Positions 7,065 through 14,646 of a stretch of DNA of 26,532 nucleotides are shown here, piece after piece. The notes beneath the pieces were generated by a model that was given only the letters and a program-made list of their open reading frames with translations, made no database searches and had not been told where the DNA came from. Each line of letters opens with the position of its first letter. Position 1 is the stretch's first letter. The stretch covers positions 1 through 26,532 of the IMG/VR virus record IMGVR_UViG_3300044624_000920; one strand, given 5' to 3'. The stretch comes from a virus. A program made the position numbers and the translations under genes.

Positions 7065-7631
7065 ATGATTAAATTTGTTACAGCGGCACTATTAGCAGTT
7101 GCAATTCCAACTGCTGCCATGGCAGACACACTCACAGGCGAAGTTCTCTTCTCCGATCCTCGCGGCGGTAGCCGTACCGATACAACAGAGTATCGTGTTG
7201 AGGCTTGGAAGTCCGTAGGTAAGATTAACCTCGGAGCAGAATTGCAAACAATTCAGCCAGAAAATGAAGGCAAGGTTAAGTCCTTAGTTTCATTTAAGGC
7301 AGGAACTTCATTACCCACTATCGCAGGAGTACATACTGTAGCATATGCTGAAGTAGGTCATAACATTGCAGATCGTGTTGCCGGTGGTAACCACGAATTC
7401 TGGGGTGCCGCAATTAAGGCAAATCGTCCTATCGCAGGTGGTTTTTCTGTTAACGCAGGTTATCGTCATCGTGAAGGATTCAATAGTGGTAACTTAAAGG
7501 AAGACCGCTTATTAGGTGGTATTTCTTATGCAGTTAATAAGAACCATACCTTGGGTGTAACTTATTATCGCACTCGCACTGGTGGTAACGATACTGACGC
7601 AATCGGTGTTAACCTAGCACACAAGTTCTAA
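7065..7631 (+). CDS. Phage-encoded small outer-membrane beta-barrel protein
   Basis: I use the ATG at 7065, with AAAGGA at 7052-7057, rather than an in-frame GTG at 7026, because the protein then begins with a signal peptide (MIKFVTAALLAVAIPTAAMA, cleavage before DTLTG). The mature part of about 168 residues alternates polar and hydrophobic residues in short strands separated by Gly/Asn-rich turns, such as VNAGYRHREG and LGVTYYRTRTGG. It ends VNLAHKF, with the C-terminal Phe typical of barrels inserted by BAM. I count about eight strands. Several stretches, for example near 7150-7180, are richer in GC than neighbouring genes, hinting at bacterial origin. A strong terminator follows. Possible roles are receptor masking, superinfection exclusion or membrane alteration during late infection. 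Confidence 0.75.
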   Translation: MIKFVTAALLAVAIPTAAMADTLTGEVLFSDPRGGSRTDTTEYRVEAWKSVGKINLGAELQTIQPENEGKVKSLVSFKAGTSLPTIAGVHTVAYAEVGHNIADRVAGGNHEFWGAAIKANRPIAGGFSVNAGYRHREGFNSGNLKEDRLLGGISYAVNKNHTLGVTYYRTRTGGNDTDAIGVNLAHKF

Positions 7632-7652
7632 TCAAACTTAAGTAGACCGCAG

Positions 7653-7680
7653 AAGCCCGAAGATTAACGTCTTCGGGTTT
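7653..7680 (+). terminator. Rho-independent terminator
   Basis: CCCGAAGA (7656-7663), loop TTAACG, TCTTCGGG (7670-7677), followed by TTTCCTTT. AAG before the stem can pair with TTT after it, extending it to 11 bp with one G-U pair. It lies 25 bases after the barrel gene stop. Confidence 0.88.
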
Positions 7681-7690
7681 CCTTTATCGG

Positions 7691-7698
7691 AATAAATA
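7691..7698 (+). promoter_or_regulatory. T4-type late promoter candidate, possibly leaderless
   Basis: AATAAATA directly after the terminator. With the usual 6-base distance the transcript would start at about 7704, the A of the ATG. No Shine-Dalgarno site is seen, so the mRNA may be leaderless. Confidence 0.5.
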
Positions 7699-7703
7699 CT
7701 ACT

Positions 7704-8414
7704 ATGCGAGCCAATGAATTCATCACCGAACGTAAAAATAAACGTAAAAATAATAAGTCACTGCGTAAGTACTTTTTCCCTGGATATGCCTATTATGGTT
7801 TTGGAGGAACAGATTCTTCCGGTGAAGGTGGCGGAGATGGCGGTGGTGGTGAAAGCATTTATGAAACTGCGGTATCAGAGTTAGTCAAAGAACTACCTTC
7901 TTTGGCTAAACATGACTACACTGCAATTGATGATTTGGTTCGCAGGGTCGCCAGCAAACATAAGATCACTCACAAAGCACTTGAAACTCTTTTCCAAAAG
8001 AAATTCAAAAAAACTCCTGACTCTTGGATTAAGGGTAAACTTGACGAAAACAATAACGATATCGACTTGCAAAGTGAAGTAGATAAATTTGTTGACTGGG
8101 CTTCTAAGAAACTTAATCTTAATGAAGTTCCTACTGTGGAATTAAGTATGGATACTGAAGAAGCACAAGACAATCATCATACTGGTGGTCACGTTGTAGG
8201 AAGCGGTGAAATTTGGGTATATGCTAATAACAGAAATCTAGTTGATATTCTACGTACCGTTTTCCATGAATTGGTCCATGTACGTCAGGAAGAACTAAAC
8301 ATGATTAAGCCAGGCGATAGTTATCCCGGTAGCCCAATCGAAGCAATGGCAGACATGTTAGCCGGAAAATATATCAAGATTTACGGCGAAGAAAACCATC
8401 ACATCTTTCAATAA
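7704..8414 (+). CDS. Capsid-targeted putative zinc metallopeptidase
   Basis: The 236-residue protein begins MRANEFITER, a capsid-targeting peptide with a prohead-protease site (ITE, cleavage after residue 9). A basic stretch, a Gly-rich linker (about 37-51) and a helical middle follow. The C-terminal domain contains FHELVHVRQEE near residues 187-197, the HExxH motif of zincin metallopeptidases, and about 20 residues later PIEAMADMLAGK, whose Glu is a good candidate third zinc ligand, as in gluzincins. I infer a peptidase packaged in the head and delivered with the DNA to cleave a host protein; autoprocessing in the head is an alternative. It stands alone between a terminator and the next promoter. 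The peptide and HExxH are seen directly; activity and target are not known. Confidence 0.75.
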   Translation: MRANEFITERKNKRKNNKSLRKYFFPGYAYYGFGGTDSSGEGGGDGGGGESIYETAVSELVKELPSLAKHDYTAIDDLVRRVASKHKITHKALETLFQKKFKKTPDSWIKGKLDENNNDIDLQSEVDKFVDWASKKLNLNEVPTVELSMDTEEAQDNHHTGGHVVGSGEIWVYANNRNLVDILRTVFHELVHVRQEELNMIKPGDSYPGSPIEAMADMLAGKYIKIYGEENHHIFQ

Positions 8415-8419
8415 TTAAA

Positions 8420-8470
8420 ACGGGTAACACTTGTTAGATTTCCTACCTTTGGTTACCTTGCCCAAAAAAA
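8420..8470 (+). terminator. Weak terminator candidate
   Basis: GGTAAC just after 8420 can pair with GTTACC near 8452 across a 22-base loop, and a run of A begins at 8464. The stem is short and no T-tract follows on the + strand, so termination is doubtful. Confidence 0.2.
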
Positions 8471-8473
8471 AGA

Positions 8474-8502
8474 TTGACAAACTTAACATAACACTATATA
8501 AT
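8474..8502 (+). promoter_or_regulatory. Perfect consensus sigma70 promoter
   Basis: TTGACA (8474-8479), a 17-base spacer and TATAAT (8497-8502): both hexamers match consensus exactly. It drives the DsbA-like gene and DNA polymerase, and suggests early transcription by unmodified host RNA polymerase. Confidence 0.85.
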
Positions 8503-8525
8503 TATAAGACTAAAGGAGTACACAC

Positions 8526-8786
8526 ATGACTACACGTACATTTAACGGCGACGCTAAAATCAAACTAACACAACTTATCAATGAAGGCATGGGCGTCATG
8601 CAAGAAATTGAAACATTGCGTGAGGGTCTTAATGACACAGTTAAGGCTATTGCAGAAGAACTAGAAATCAAGCCAAGCGTACTAAAGAAGGCAATTTCAG
8701 TTGCTCACAAGTCGCGCCTCGGTGAGACAAATAAAGAAAATGAAGAACTTAATACAATTTTGGAGACCGTTGGTAAGACTCTATAA
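8526..8786 (+). CDS. DsbA-like small dsDNA-binding protein
   Basis: An 86-residue, mainly helical, charged protein. The segment LREGLNDTVKAIAEELEIKPSVLKKAISVAHKS resembles, in length and pattern, the small T4 double-stranded DNA binding protein DsbA, which binds near late promoters: acid and basic helices, an E-L-x-x-K turn and a basic helix. An AAAGGAG ribosome site and a perfect sigma70 promoter lie in front. Its stop overlaps the polymerase start (TAATG), so the two are translated together. The resemblance is by eye and short proteins mislead, so a generic DNA-binding or replication accessory role is the safe reading. Confidence 0.6.
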   Translation: MTTRTFNGDAKIKLTQLINEGMGVMQEIETLREGLNDTVKAIAEELEIKPSVLKKAISVAHKSRLGETNKENEELNTILETVGKTL

Positions 8787-11503
8787 TGAGTTATGTTGAC
8801 GCAATTCACGACCGTGACTCTGACAAGATTGTTGTCGTAGAGCGCACACCTTCTGGTAAGAGAACTTATCAGGAACATCCCACAAACTATACATTTTACT
8901 ATAGTGATCCTAAGGGCAAGTATCGCAGTCTTTATGGAGATTCTGTCTCACGTTTCAGTACACGAAAGCGTACTGAATTCGAAAAGGAAAAGCGCATTCA
9001 CTCAAACAAGAAACTGTTTGAAAGTGATGTGCCGGTAGTTTTTAGATGTTTATCAGAAAACTATCTAAAAGCAGAACCTCCTAAACTTCATACTTGCTTT
9101 TTCGATATTGAGGTGGACTTTGATCCAGTAAAGGGTTTCAGTCCCACTAGTGACCCGTTTAACCCAGTAACTGCTATCAGTTGCTACTTAGATTGGCTTG
9201 ACCAATGTGTTACTCTAGTCATTGCTCCCAAACATATGACACCAGAGACAGCACAAGAGATTGTCAACGAGTTTGAGAATACAATGTTATTCACAAATGA
9301 AAAGGAAATGTTTGACGTTTTCTTTCAGTTGATTGAAGATGCAGATGTATTAACTGGCTGGAACTCAGAGGGCTATGATATTCCTTACATGGTAAATCGT
9401 GTTACACGTGTGATGAGTAAGGATGATACTCGCAAGTTCTGCTTGATGGGTCAACTTCCTAAGCCTAGAGAATATGAACGATTCGGTAAGAGTGAAACAA
9501 CTTATGACTTAGTAGGTCGTATTCACTTGGACTATCTACAGTTGTATAAAAAGTACAACTATGAATCACGACACAGTTATAAACTAGATTCTATCGGTGA
9601 GATGGAAGTTGGTGAAAACAAAACTGTGTATGAGGGTACTCTTGATCAGTTGTATAACAAAGACTTTAAAAAGTTCATTGAATACAACAGACAAGATACA
9701 ATGTTGTTGGTAAAAATTCATAACAAACTTAAGTTCTTAGACCTTGCTAACGCACTGGCTCATGAAAATACAGTGTTGTTGCCAACAGTTATGGGTTCAG
9801 TTGCTATGATTGAAATGGCAATTATGAATGAAGCGCATGAACGTGGTTTAGTAGTTCCTGATAAAAAACGAAAGGGTTCAAATGACGAAGACGTACAGCA
9901 GGCAGCAGGTGCCTATGTTGCTACTCCCAAAAAGGGAATTCACGAATGGGTCGGTGCAGTCGATATCAACTCACTCTATCCGTCAGCAATCCGCGCACTC
10001 AACATGGCGCCAGAGACCATTGTTGCTCAGGTCAGACAAACACTCACTGACAAATACATGCTTGATAAGGGACTGAAACTAGCACAAGAAAAGAAACGTC
10101 ATAAAGACGGCGATGATGCAGTTACAGGTTCTATCTTGTGGGAAGGTTTGTTTGGTGCATTAGAGTACACCGCAATCATATCACAGGAACGTGGCACTAT
10201 GCTAACAGTTGACTTTGAAGATGGTCGTAGTGTAGAAATGTCTGCGGCTGAAATCTGGAAGTTAGTGTTTGATAGTCATAAGCCCTATATGTTATCAGCA
10301 AATGGTACAATCTTTACATATGAGAAAGAAGGTGTCATTCCAGGTCTATTGACTCGTTGGTATTCAGATCGTAAGGTCATGCAAAAGAAACTAAAAGAGT
10401 CTACTACTGATGAGGATCGTGAGTACTGGGATAAACGTCAGTTGGTTCGTAAGATTTTGCTTAACTCAGCATATGGTGCATTGTTGAATGAACATTGTCG
10501 TTTCTATGACAAACGTATTGGTCAATCAGTTACATTAACTGGTCGTCAAATTGTTAAGCATATGATGAGTAACATCAATGAAACAGTTTCGGGAATCTAT
10601 ACACATGATGGTGATGCGATTGTGTATGGTGATACTGACTCTTGTTATTTCAGTACGTGGCCTATTCTTAAAGAGCAGATTGCAAAGGGTGAACTTGAGT
10701 GGAGTAAAGAAACTTGTATTGGACTATACGATAGTATTGCTGATACAGCAAACGAATCGTTCCCTGCATTCATGGAAAAGGCATTTCATGCACCTCGCAA
10801 GAATGGTGAAATCATTAAGGCTGGTCGTGAACTAATCGGTGATCGTGCTATCTTTATTACTAAAAAGCGTTATGCTATCAATATCTTTGATAAAGAAGGT
10901 AAGCGCAAGGATAAGGATGGTAAGAAGGGTGACATTAAGGCAATGGGTCTTGACTTGAAACGTGCAGATACTCCCAAGTATGTGCAAGAATTCTTGCTAA
11001 GTGTATTGTCAATGGTCATTCAAGAGGGTAAAGGTCGTGATGATGTAATCGAAGCAGTAAAAGACTTTAAGCGTATATTGACTGCACAAGATAGTTGGAC
11101 TAAAGGTTCTCCAAAGGGTGTTAACAAACTTACATACTATGGTGACTTAGAAGCAAAGAGTTCAACTGGTCGAGCGAACATGCCCGGTCACGTTCGTGCG
11201 GCATTGAACTACAACTACTTACGTAGAGTAAACAGTGACAACTATAGTCAATCTATTGTTGATGGTATGAAAGTTATTGTTTGCAAACTAAAGCCTAATC
11301 CACTAGGCTTTACAAGCGTAGCATATCCTACTGATGAACTACGATTGCCACAATGGTTCTGTGACTTGCCCTTCGATGATGCGGCAATGGAACAAACATT
11401 GGTTGATGAAAAGATTAACAACTTGTTGGGTGTACTTGATTGGGATATTCGTAGTAATACTAATACTAATTCAACATTCGATGATTTGTTTGATTTCGGT
11501 TAA
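8786..11503 (+). CDS. 43: T4-type family B DNA polymerase (gp43)
   Basis: A 905-residue replicative polymerase, close to the roughly 900 residues of T4 gp43. The proofreading exonuclease motifs are intact: FDIEVDFD (Asp107, Glu109), GWNSEGYDIPYM (about 191) and YNRQDTM (about 299). The polymerase motifs follow in order: VDINSLYPSAIR (about 392, motif A), KILLNSAYGA (about 556, motif B) and YGDTDS (about 614, motif C with two catalytic Asp). The last residues, TFDDLFDFG, match the C-terminal clamp-binding peptide of the T4/RB69 polymerases. There is no intein and no frameshift. It copies phage DNA in complex with the clamp encoded just downstream. The start overlaps the upstream stop, and the gene shares the consensus promoter at 8474. 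Confidence 0.97.
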   Translation: MSYVDAIHDRDSDKIVVVERTPSGKRTYQEHPTNYTFYYSDPKGKYRSLYGDSVSRFSTRKRTEFEKEKRIHSNKKLFESDVPVVFRCLSENYLKAEPPKLHTCFFDIEVDFDPVKGFSPTSDPFNPVTAISCYLDWLDQCVTLVIAPKHMTPETAQEIVNEFENTMLFTNEKEMFDVFFQLIEDADVLTGWNSEGYDIPYMVNRVTRVMSKDDTRKFCLMGQLPKPREYERFGKSETTYDLVGRIHLDYLQLYKKYNYESRHSYKLDSIGEMEVGENKTVYEGTLDQLYNKDFKKFIEYNRQDTMLLVKIHNKLKFLDLANALAHENTVLLPTVMGSVAMIEMAIMNEAHERGLVVPDKKRKGSNDEDVQQAAGAYVATPKKGIHEWVGAVDINSLYPSAIRALNMAPETIVAQVRQTLTDKYMLDKGLKLAQEKKRHKDGDDAVTGSILWEGLFGALEYTAIISQERGTMLTVDFEDGRSVEMSAAEIWKLVFDSHKPYMLSANGTIFTYEKEGVIPGLLTRWYSDRKVMQKKLKESTTDEDREYWDKRQLVRKILLNSAYGALLNEHCRFYDKRIGQSVTLTGRQIVKHMMSNINETVSGIYTHDGDAIVYGDTDSCYFSTWPILKEQIAKGELEWSKETCIGLYDSIADTANESFPAFMEKAFHAPRKNGEIIKAGRELIGDRAIFITKKRYAINIFDKEGKRKDKDGKKGDIKAMGLDLKRADTPKYVQEFLLSVLSMVIQEGKGRDDVIEAVKDFKRILTAQDSWTKGSPKGVNKLTYYGDLEAKSSTGRANMPGHVRAALNYNYLRRVNSDNYSQSIVDGMKVIVCKLKPNPLGFTSVAYPTDELRLPQWFCDLPFDDAAMEQTLVDEKINNLLGVLDWDIRSNTNTNSTFDDLFDFG

Positions 11504-11511
11504 ACTCACTA

Positions 11512-11540
11512 TTGACTTACACAATAAATTCCGCTATTAT
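11512..11540 (+). promoter_or_regulatory. Sigma70-like promoter
   Basis: TTGACT (11512-11517), a 17-base spacer and TATTAT (11535-11540), 38 bases before the clamp gene. It allows the clamp and the downstream DpdA-like gene to be transcribed independently of the polymerase. Confidence 0.7.
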
Positions 11541-11578
11541 ACACTATAGCAAAGCCTAAATATTACAAAGGAAACAAA

Positions 11579-12310
11579 ATGAAAGATAATTTACAAGACT
11601 TGATTCAGCATACACATGGTCTAGGGGTCGTTGACCTTATTAAGATTTTTGGTACTGACCAAGAAACACAGATTGCGGCAATCGCAGAAGATAAGTCAGT
11701 TGTGGTGACTGGCACATTCAAGACACCACTAGCAGACTTCATCGGTACGTTCGGTATGCCTAATCTAGCAAAGTTGAAGACTATTCTAGGATTCGATGAC
11801 TATGATGATAAGGCTATCATCAATGTCACACGTGTCAACAAAGATGGAGTAGATACACCAACTACTATTCACTTTGAAACTTCATCCGGCGATTTCGTAA
11901 ACGATTATCGTCTAATGTCAAAGACAATCATTGAGGAAAAGGTACGCAACGTAACATTCAAGGGTGCGGCTTGGAACGTTGAGTTCGAACCAACTGTTGC
12001 GGGTATCATGCGTCTTAAGAAGCAGGCTTCTGCTAACAGTGAAGAAAACAACTTCACTACTAAGACAGACAATGGTGATCTAAAGATTTTCTTTGGTGAC
12101 CCATCAACTCACAGTGGTAACTTTGTGTTTCACACTGGTGTAACTGGTGCACTATCCCGTCAATGGCAGTGGCCTGTAAAGGTCTTTCTTGCTATCATGG
12201 ATCTACCGGGTGACAAGATTGTTAAGATCAGTGATGCAGGTGCAGCCGAAATTACTGTTGACAGTGGTCTAGCAACATATCGTTATCTACTTCCTGCACA
12301 AGCAAAATGA
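11579..12310 (+). CDS. 45: Sliding clamp (gp45-like)
   Basis: A 243-residue protein in the size range of T4 gp45 (228). Sequence similarity is weak, but the layout fits a two-domain clamp fold: an N-terminal part with VVVTGTFKTPLADFIGTFGM and KLKTILGF, resembling the gp45 DLNGFLGILSLV helix region, and a C-terminal part with VFLAIMDLPGDKIVKISD followed by a final strand near YRYLLPA. Its position directly after gp43 and ahead of a modification gene supports a replication role. The trimeric ring would hold polymerase, and possibly the DpdA-like enzyme, on DNA. An AAAGGA ribosome site and a sigma70-like promoter precede it. A different small replication protein cannot be fully excluded. Confidence 0.75.
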   Translation: MKDNLQDLIQHTHGLGVVDLIKIFGTDQETQIAAIAEDKSVVVTGTFKTPLADFIGTFGMPNLAKLKTILGFDDYDDKAIINVTRVNKDGVDTPTTIHFETSSGDFVNDYRLMSKTIIEEKVRNVTFKGAAWNVEFEPTVAGIMRLKKQASANSEENNFTTKTDNGDLKIFFGDPSTHSGNFVFHTGVTGALSRQWQWPVKVFLAIMDLPGDKIVKISDAGAAEITVDSGLATYRYLLPAQAK

Positions 12311-12357
12311 TTAAAAACATCATTAAGACTTTAATCAAACCAGAAACTACAAATTAA
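12307..12357 (+). CDS. Possible 16-residue coupling peptide
   Basis: The ATG overlaps the clamp stop (ATGA), and its TAA ends exactly one base before the DpdA-like ATG. It encodes MIKNIIKTLIKPETTN. The DpdA-like gene has no clear Shine-Dalgarno site, so ribosomes finishing this short frame could restart there. It could equally be a chance frame. Confidence 0.25.
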   Translation: MIKNIIKTLIKPETTN

Positions 12358-13905
12358 ATGGAACAAGTTAACCTTTCAGATAAACATAAACCCGACTGGG
12401 CATTATTCTTACCTGCAGTAAGTTCATTCTTTATTGCTGGCTTAGGTAAACAACGTGCAGGCGAAGACTATTTTCCACAAGCACGTATCCCTGCACAGTT
12501 CAACGGTGATGTTGAATGTTTAAACTTTTTAAACAGTAAAGAAGGGTTGTATACTTACAAGTGGGGTTTATATTCTGCTGGTCATGCTAACTTAGACACT
12601 ACAAAGAATGATCCATGTGAATCTATTGTACGTGATAGAGAGCAAGGAACATTCATGCTGGGTGACTCAGGTGGATTTCAAATTCTTAAGTGTCAATGGC
12701 CTGCTGACTGGAAAGATCCTAACTGTCCTCGTGCAATGAAGAAGCGTATTGAAGTTCTAAAGTGGATGGATACATACATGGATTATGGCATGTGTCTTGA
12801 TATTCCATCACAATCACTAAGTACGTTTCATATCAAGGATCCAAAGACAGGTAAATCTGCACATGGTATCAGTACGATTGAAGAAGCGATTAGTGCAACA
12901 CATATCAATAACGAATACTTTATTAAAAATCGTAACGGCAACTGTAAATTCTTAAACGTATTGCAGGGTCGTAATCATACACAAAGTGATGATTGGTATG
13001 AAGAGATGAAGAAGTATTGTGATCCAAACATCTATCCCGATAATCATTTTAACGGCTGGGCGTTTGGTGGTCAAAATAAGATTGACGTTGAACTAATGCT
13101 AACTCGTTTAGTTGGTATCATTCATGACGGACTATTGCAAGAAGGCAAACATGACTTGATTCACTGTTTAGGTGTATCGATTATGGAATATGCAGTAGTG
13201 TTTACTGATATTCAACGTGCTATTCGTAAGTATCATAATCCAAATCTACAGATTACGTTTGACTGTGCAAGTCCATTCTTTAGTGCGGCTAAGGGTCTAG
13301 CATACTTTAACAATAGCATTGAACACGGTAAGAAGTGGGCATACAGCATGGAAAAGACGGCTGAAAACAAAGATTATGACAAAGATAATCGGAAATTCAG
13401 TGTTGCTGTATTACAAGATGGTATTCACAAAGTGTTTGCAGATAGTCCAGTAACTGACAGAATGGTAATGAAGGACCTTTGTTATCGTGGTCAAGGCTTT
13501 ATTGGTCAACATGGCAAAGAAACTAAAACAAGTTGGGATACATTATCTTATACACTATTGCAAGCACATAATGTGTATCAACATATTGTGGCAGTGCAAG
13601 AAGCCAATCGTCAATATGAACAGGGTTTGATGCCAAAGATGGTTATGAATAAGTTTGATGATAATCATTTGGGTGTTGTTATTGACGAAATCTTTAGTTT
13701 GAAGGATCGTCAAAAGAGTTTAGACTTGATTAAGCATCACAGCAAACTTTGGACACAGATGCAGTCTGGTAGTCAGGGCTTCTCTGGTAAGAAGACTGTC
13801 AATGCTATGACTATGTTTGATCAATTGTTTGATGTTCAGGCTGAACCCGAATATGATGAAGTTATTGAAGACAGCGATGATCTTATGGCAGAAATTGCTG
13901 AATAA
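12358..13905 (+). CDS. dpdA: DpdA-like 7-deazaguanine DNA transglycosylase
   Basis: A 515-residue protein with the tRNA-guanine transglycosylase fold: GDSGGFQ (102-108), LDIPS (147-151), VLQGRNH (201-207), GWAFGGQ (233-239), HCLGVS (269-274) and FDCASP (301-306), whose Asp302 corresponds to the Tgt nucleophile. I see no CxCxxC zinc cluster of canonical Tgt. It sits in a phage with folE, queD and queE, so it most likely belongs to the DpdA group that swaps guanine in DNA for a 7-deazaguanine and protects against host restriction. Its acidic tail contains MFDQLFDV (486-493), much like the polymerase clamp-binding peptide. It directly follows the clamp gene and is probably co-transcribed with it. 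Which deazaguanine is inserted cannot be told from the sequence. A tRNA substrate is less likely. Confidence 0.85.
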   Translation: MEQVNLSDKHKPDWALFLPAVSSFFIAGLGKQRAGEDYFPQARIPAQFNGDVECLNFLNSKEGLYTYKWGLYSAGHANLDTTKNDPCESIVRDREQGTFMLGDSGGFQILKCQWPADWKDPNCPRAMKKRIEVLKWMDTYMDYGMCLDIPSQSLSTFHIKDPKTGKSAHGISTIEEAISATHINNEYFIKNRNGNCKFLNVLQGRNHTQSDDWYEEMKKYCDPNIYPDNHFNGWAFGGQNKIDVELMLTRLVGIIHDGLLQEGKHDLIHCLGVSIMEYAVVFTDIQRAIRKYHNPNLQITFDCASPFFSAAKGLAYFNNSIEHGKKWAYSMEKTAENKDYDKDNRKFSVAVLQDGIHKVFADSPVTDRMVMKDLCYRGQGFIGQHGKETKTSWDTLSYTLLQAHNVYQHIVAVQEANRQYEQGLMPKMVMNKFDDNHLGVVIDEIFSLKDRQKSLDLIKHHSKLWTQMQSGSQGFSGKKTVNAMTMFDQLFDVQAEPEYDEVIEDSDDLMAEIAE

Positions 13906-13919
13906 GTTGACCATAATCG

Positions 13920-13947
13920 TTGACTTTAGCAATATTTGATGTATAAT
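13920..13947 (+). promoter_or_regulatory. Sigma70-like promoter
   Basis: TTGACT (13920-13925), a 16-base spacer and a consensus TATAAT (13942-13947), 36 bases before the gene at 13983. A second GTTGAC lies 13 bases upstream. Confidence 0.7.
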
Positions 13948-13982
13948 CATTTTATTAACTAAGACTCTTAGGAGAACTTAAA

Positions 13983-14183
13983 ATGTATGAAAACAGAATT
14001 TCTAAACTTGAACAAAGATTTGAAAATATTAGCAAGAAACTTAATGAGAAGAAAGAAAAATCTCTTGAAACGTTAAATCTAAATGATGAACGTGGTAGGG
14101 TATTTGAAGAGATTCGCAGACTAAAGCGTCTGCAATGGGAAGAAGAAAACAACACTATTAACTGGGACGAAGATGACCGTTGA
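13983..14183 (+). CDS. Small coiled-coil protein
   Basis: 66 residues, almost entirely charged helix with heptad-like spacing (ISKLEQRFENISKKLNEKKEKSLETL and beyond) and a Trp/Asp-rich acidic end. A GGAG ribosome site and its own promoter precede it. Its end overlaps the next gene by 11 bases. No family recognised; a structural or regulatory oligomer is plausible. Confidence 0.65.
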   Translation: MYENRISKLEQRFENISKKLNEKKEKSLETLNLNDERGRVFEEIRRLKRLQWEEENNTINWDEDDR

Positions 14184-14634
14184 ACAAAACATTGATCAAG
14201 AACTAACTACAAAACGCAATCGTATTAAAGAACGTGCAAAGCGCACAATCTTTGTACGTTTTCAGAAAGAAGGTATTCATAAGTACCCAGCGGCTGCAAC
14301 AGACCCTAACTTGGCAACAGGTGATGAGTATGACGTTAGTTTTCTATCAACTCCGCATCGTCACATCTTTCACTTTGAAGTGACAATTGAAGTATTTCAC
14401 AACGACCGTGATATTGAGTTTATTCAATTCAAAAGATGGTTAGAGAATAGATATTCTCAAGGCATTCTTGCATTGGATTACAAAAGTTGTGAAATGATTA
14501 GTGATGACCTCTATGAAGTCATTGCAACTCGGTATCCAAATCGTAGTATCACTATCACAGTATCAGAAGATAATGAGAACGGTGCCACGATTCATTATAA
14601 TACAACAACCCCTTATCAATCACTCGCTATTTAA
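14173..14634 (+). CDS. Conserved-looking phage protein of unknown function
   Basis: 153 residues. After a basic N-terminus (KRNRIKERAKRTIFVRFQKEG) comes a globular alpha/beta region with HKYPAAAT, FLSTPHRHIFHFEVTIEVFHNDRDIEFIQFKRWLE and a final strand (SITITVSED). The dense His cluster PHRHIFHFEV could bind metal, but I recognise no enzyme motif. I recall this HIFHF-type protein in other T4-like marine phages, also unassigned. The start lies inside the previous gene (11-base overlap), in keeping with coupled translation. It is followed closely by another small gene. Confidence 0.7.
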   Translation: MTVEQNIDQELTTKRNRIKERAKRTIFVRFQKEGIHKYPAAATDPNLATGDEYDVSFLSTPHRHIFHFEVTIEVFHNDRDIEFIQFKRWLENRYSQGILALDYKSCEMISDDLYEVIATRYPNRSITITVSEDNENGATIHYNTTTPYQSLAI

Positions 14635-14646
14635 AGGAAAAATAAA

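Noticed and set aside
8786-11503. Extra short frames inside the DNA polymerase gene (for example 9882-10076 and 10578-10835)
   Set aside because: They overlap conserved polymerase motifs in another frame and lack ribosome sites.
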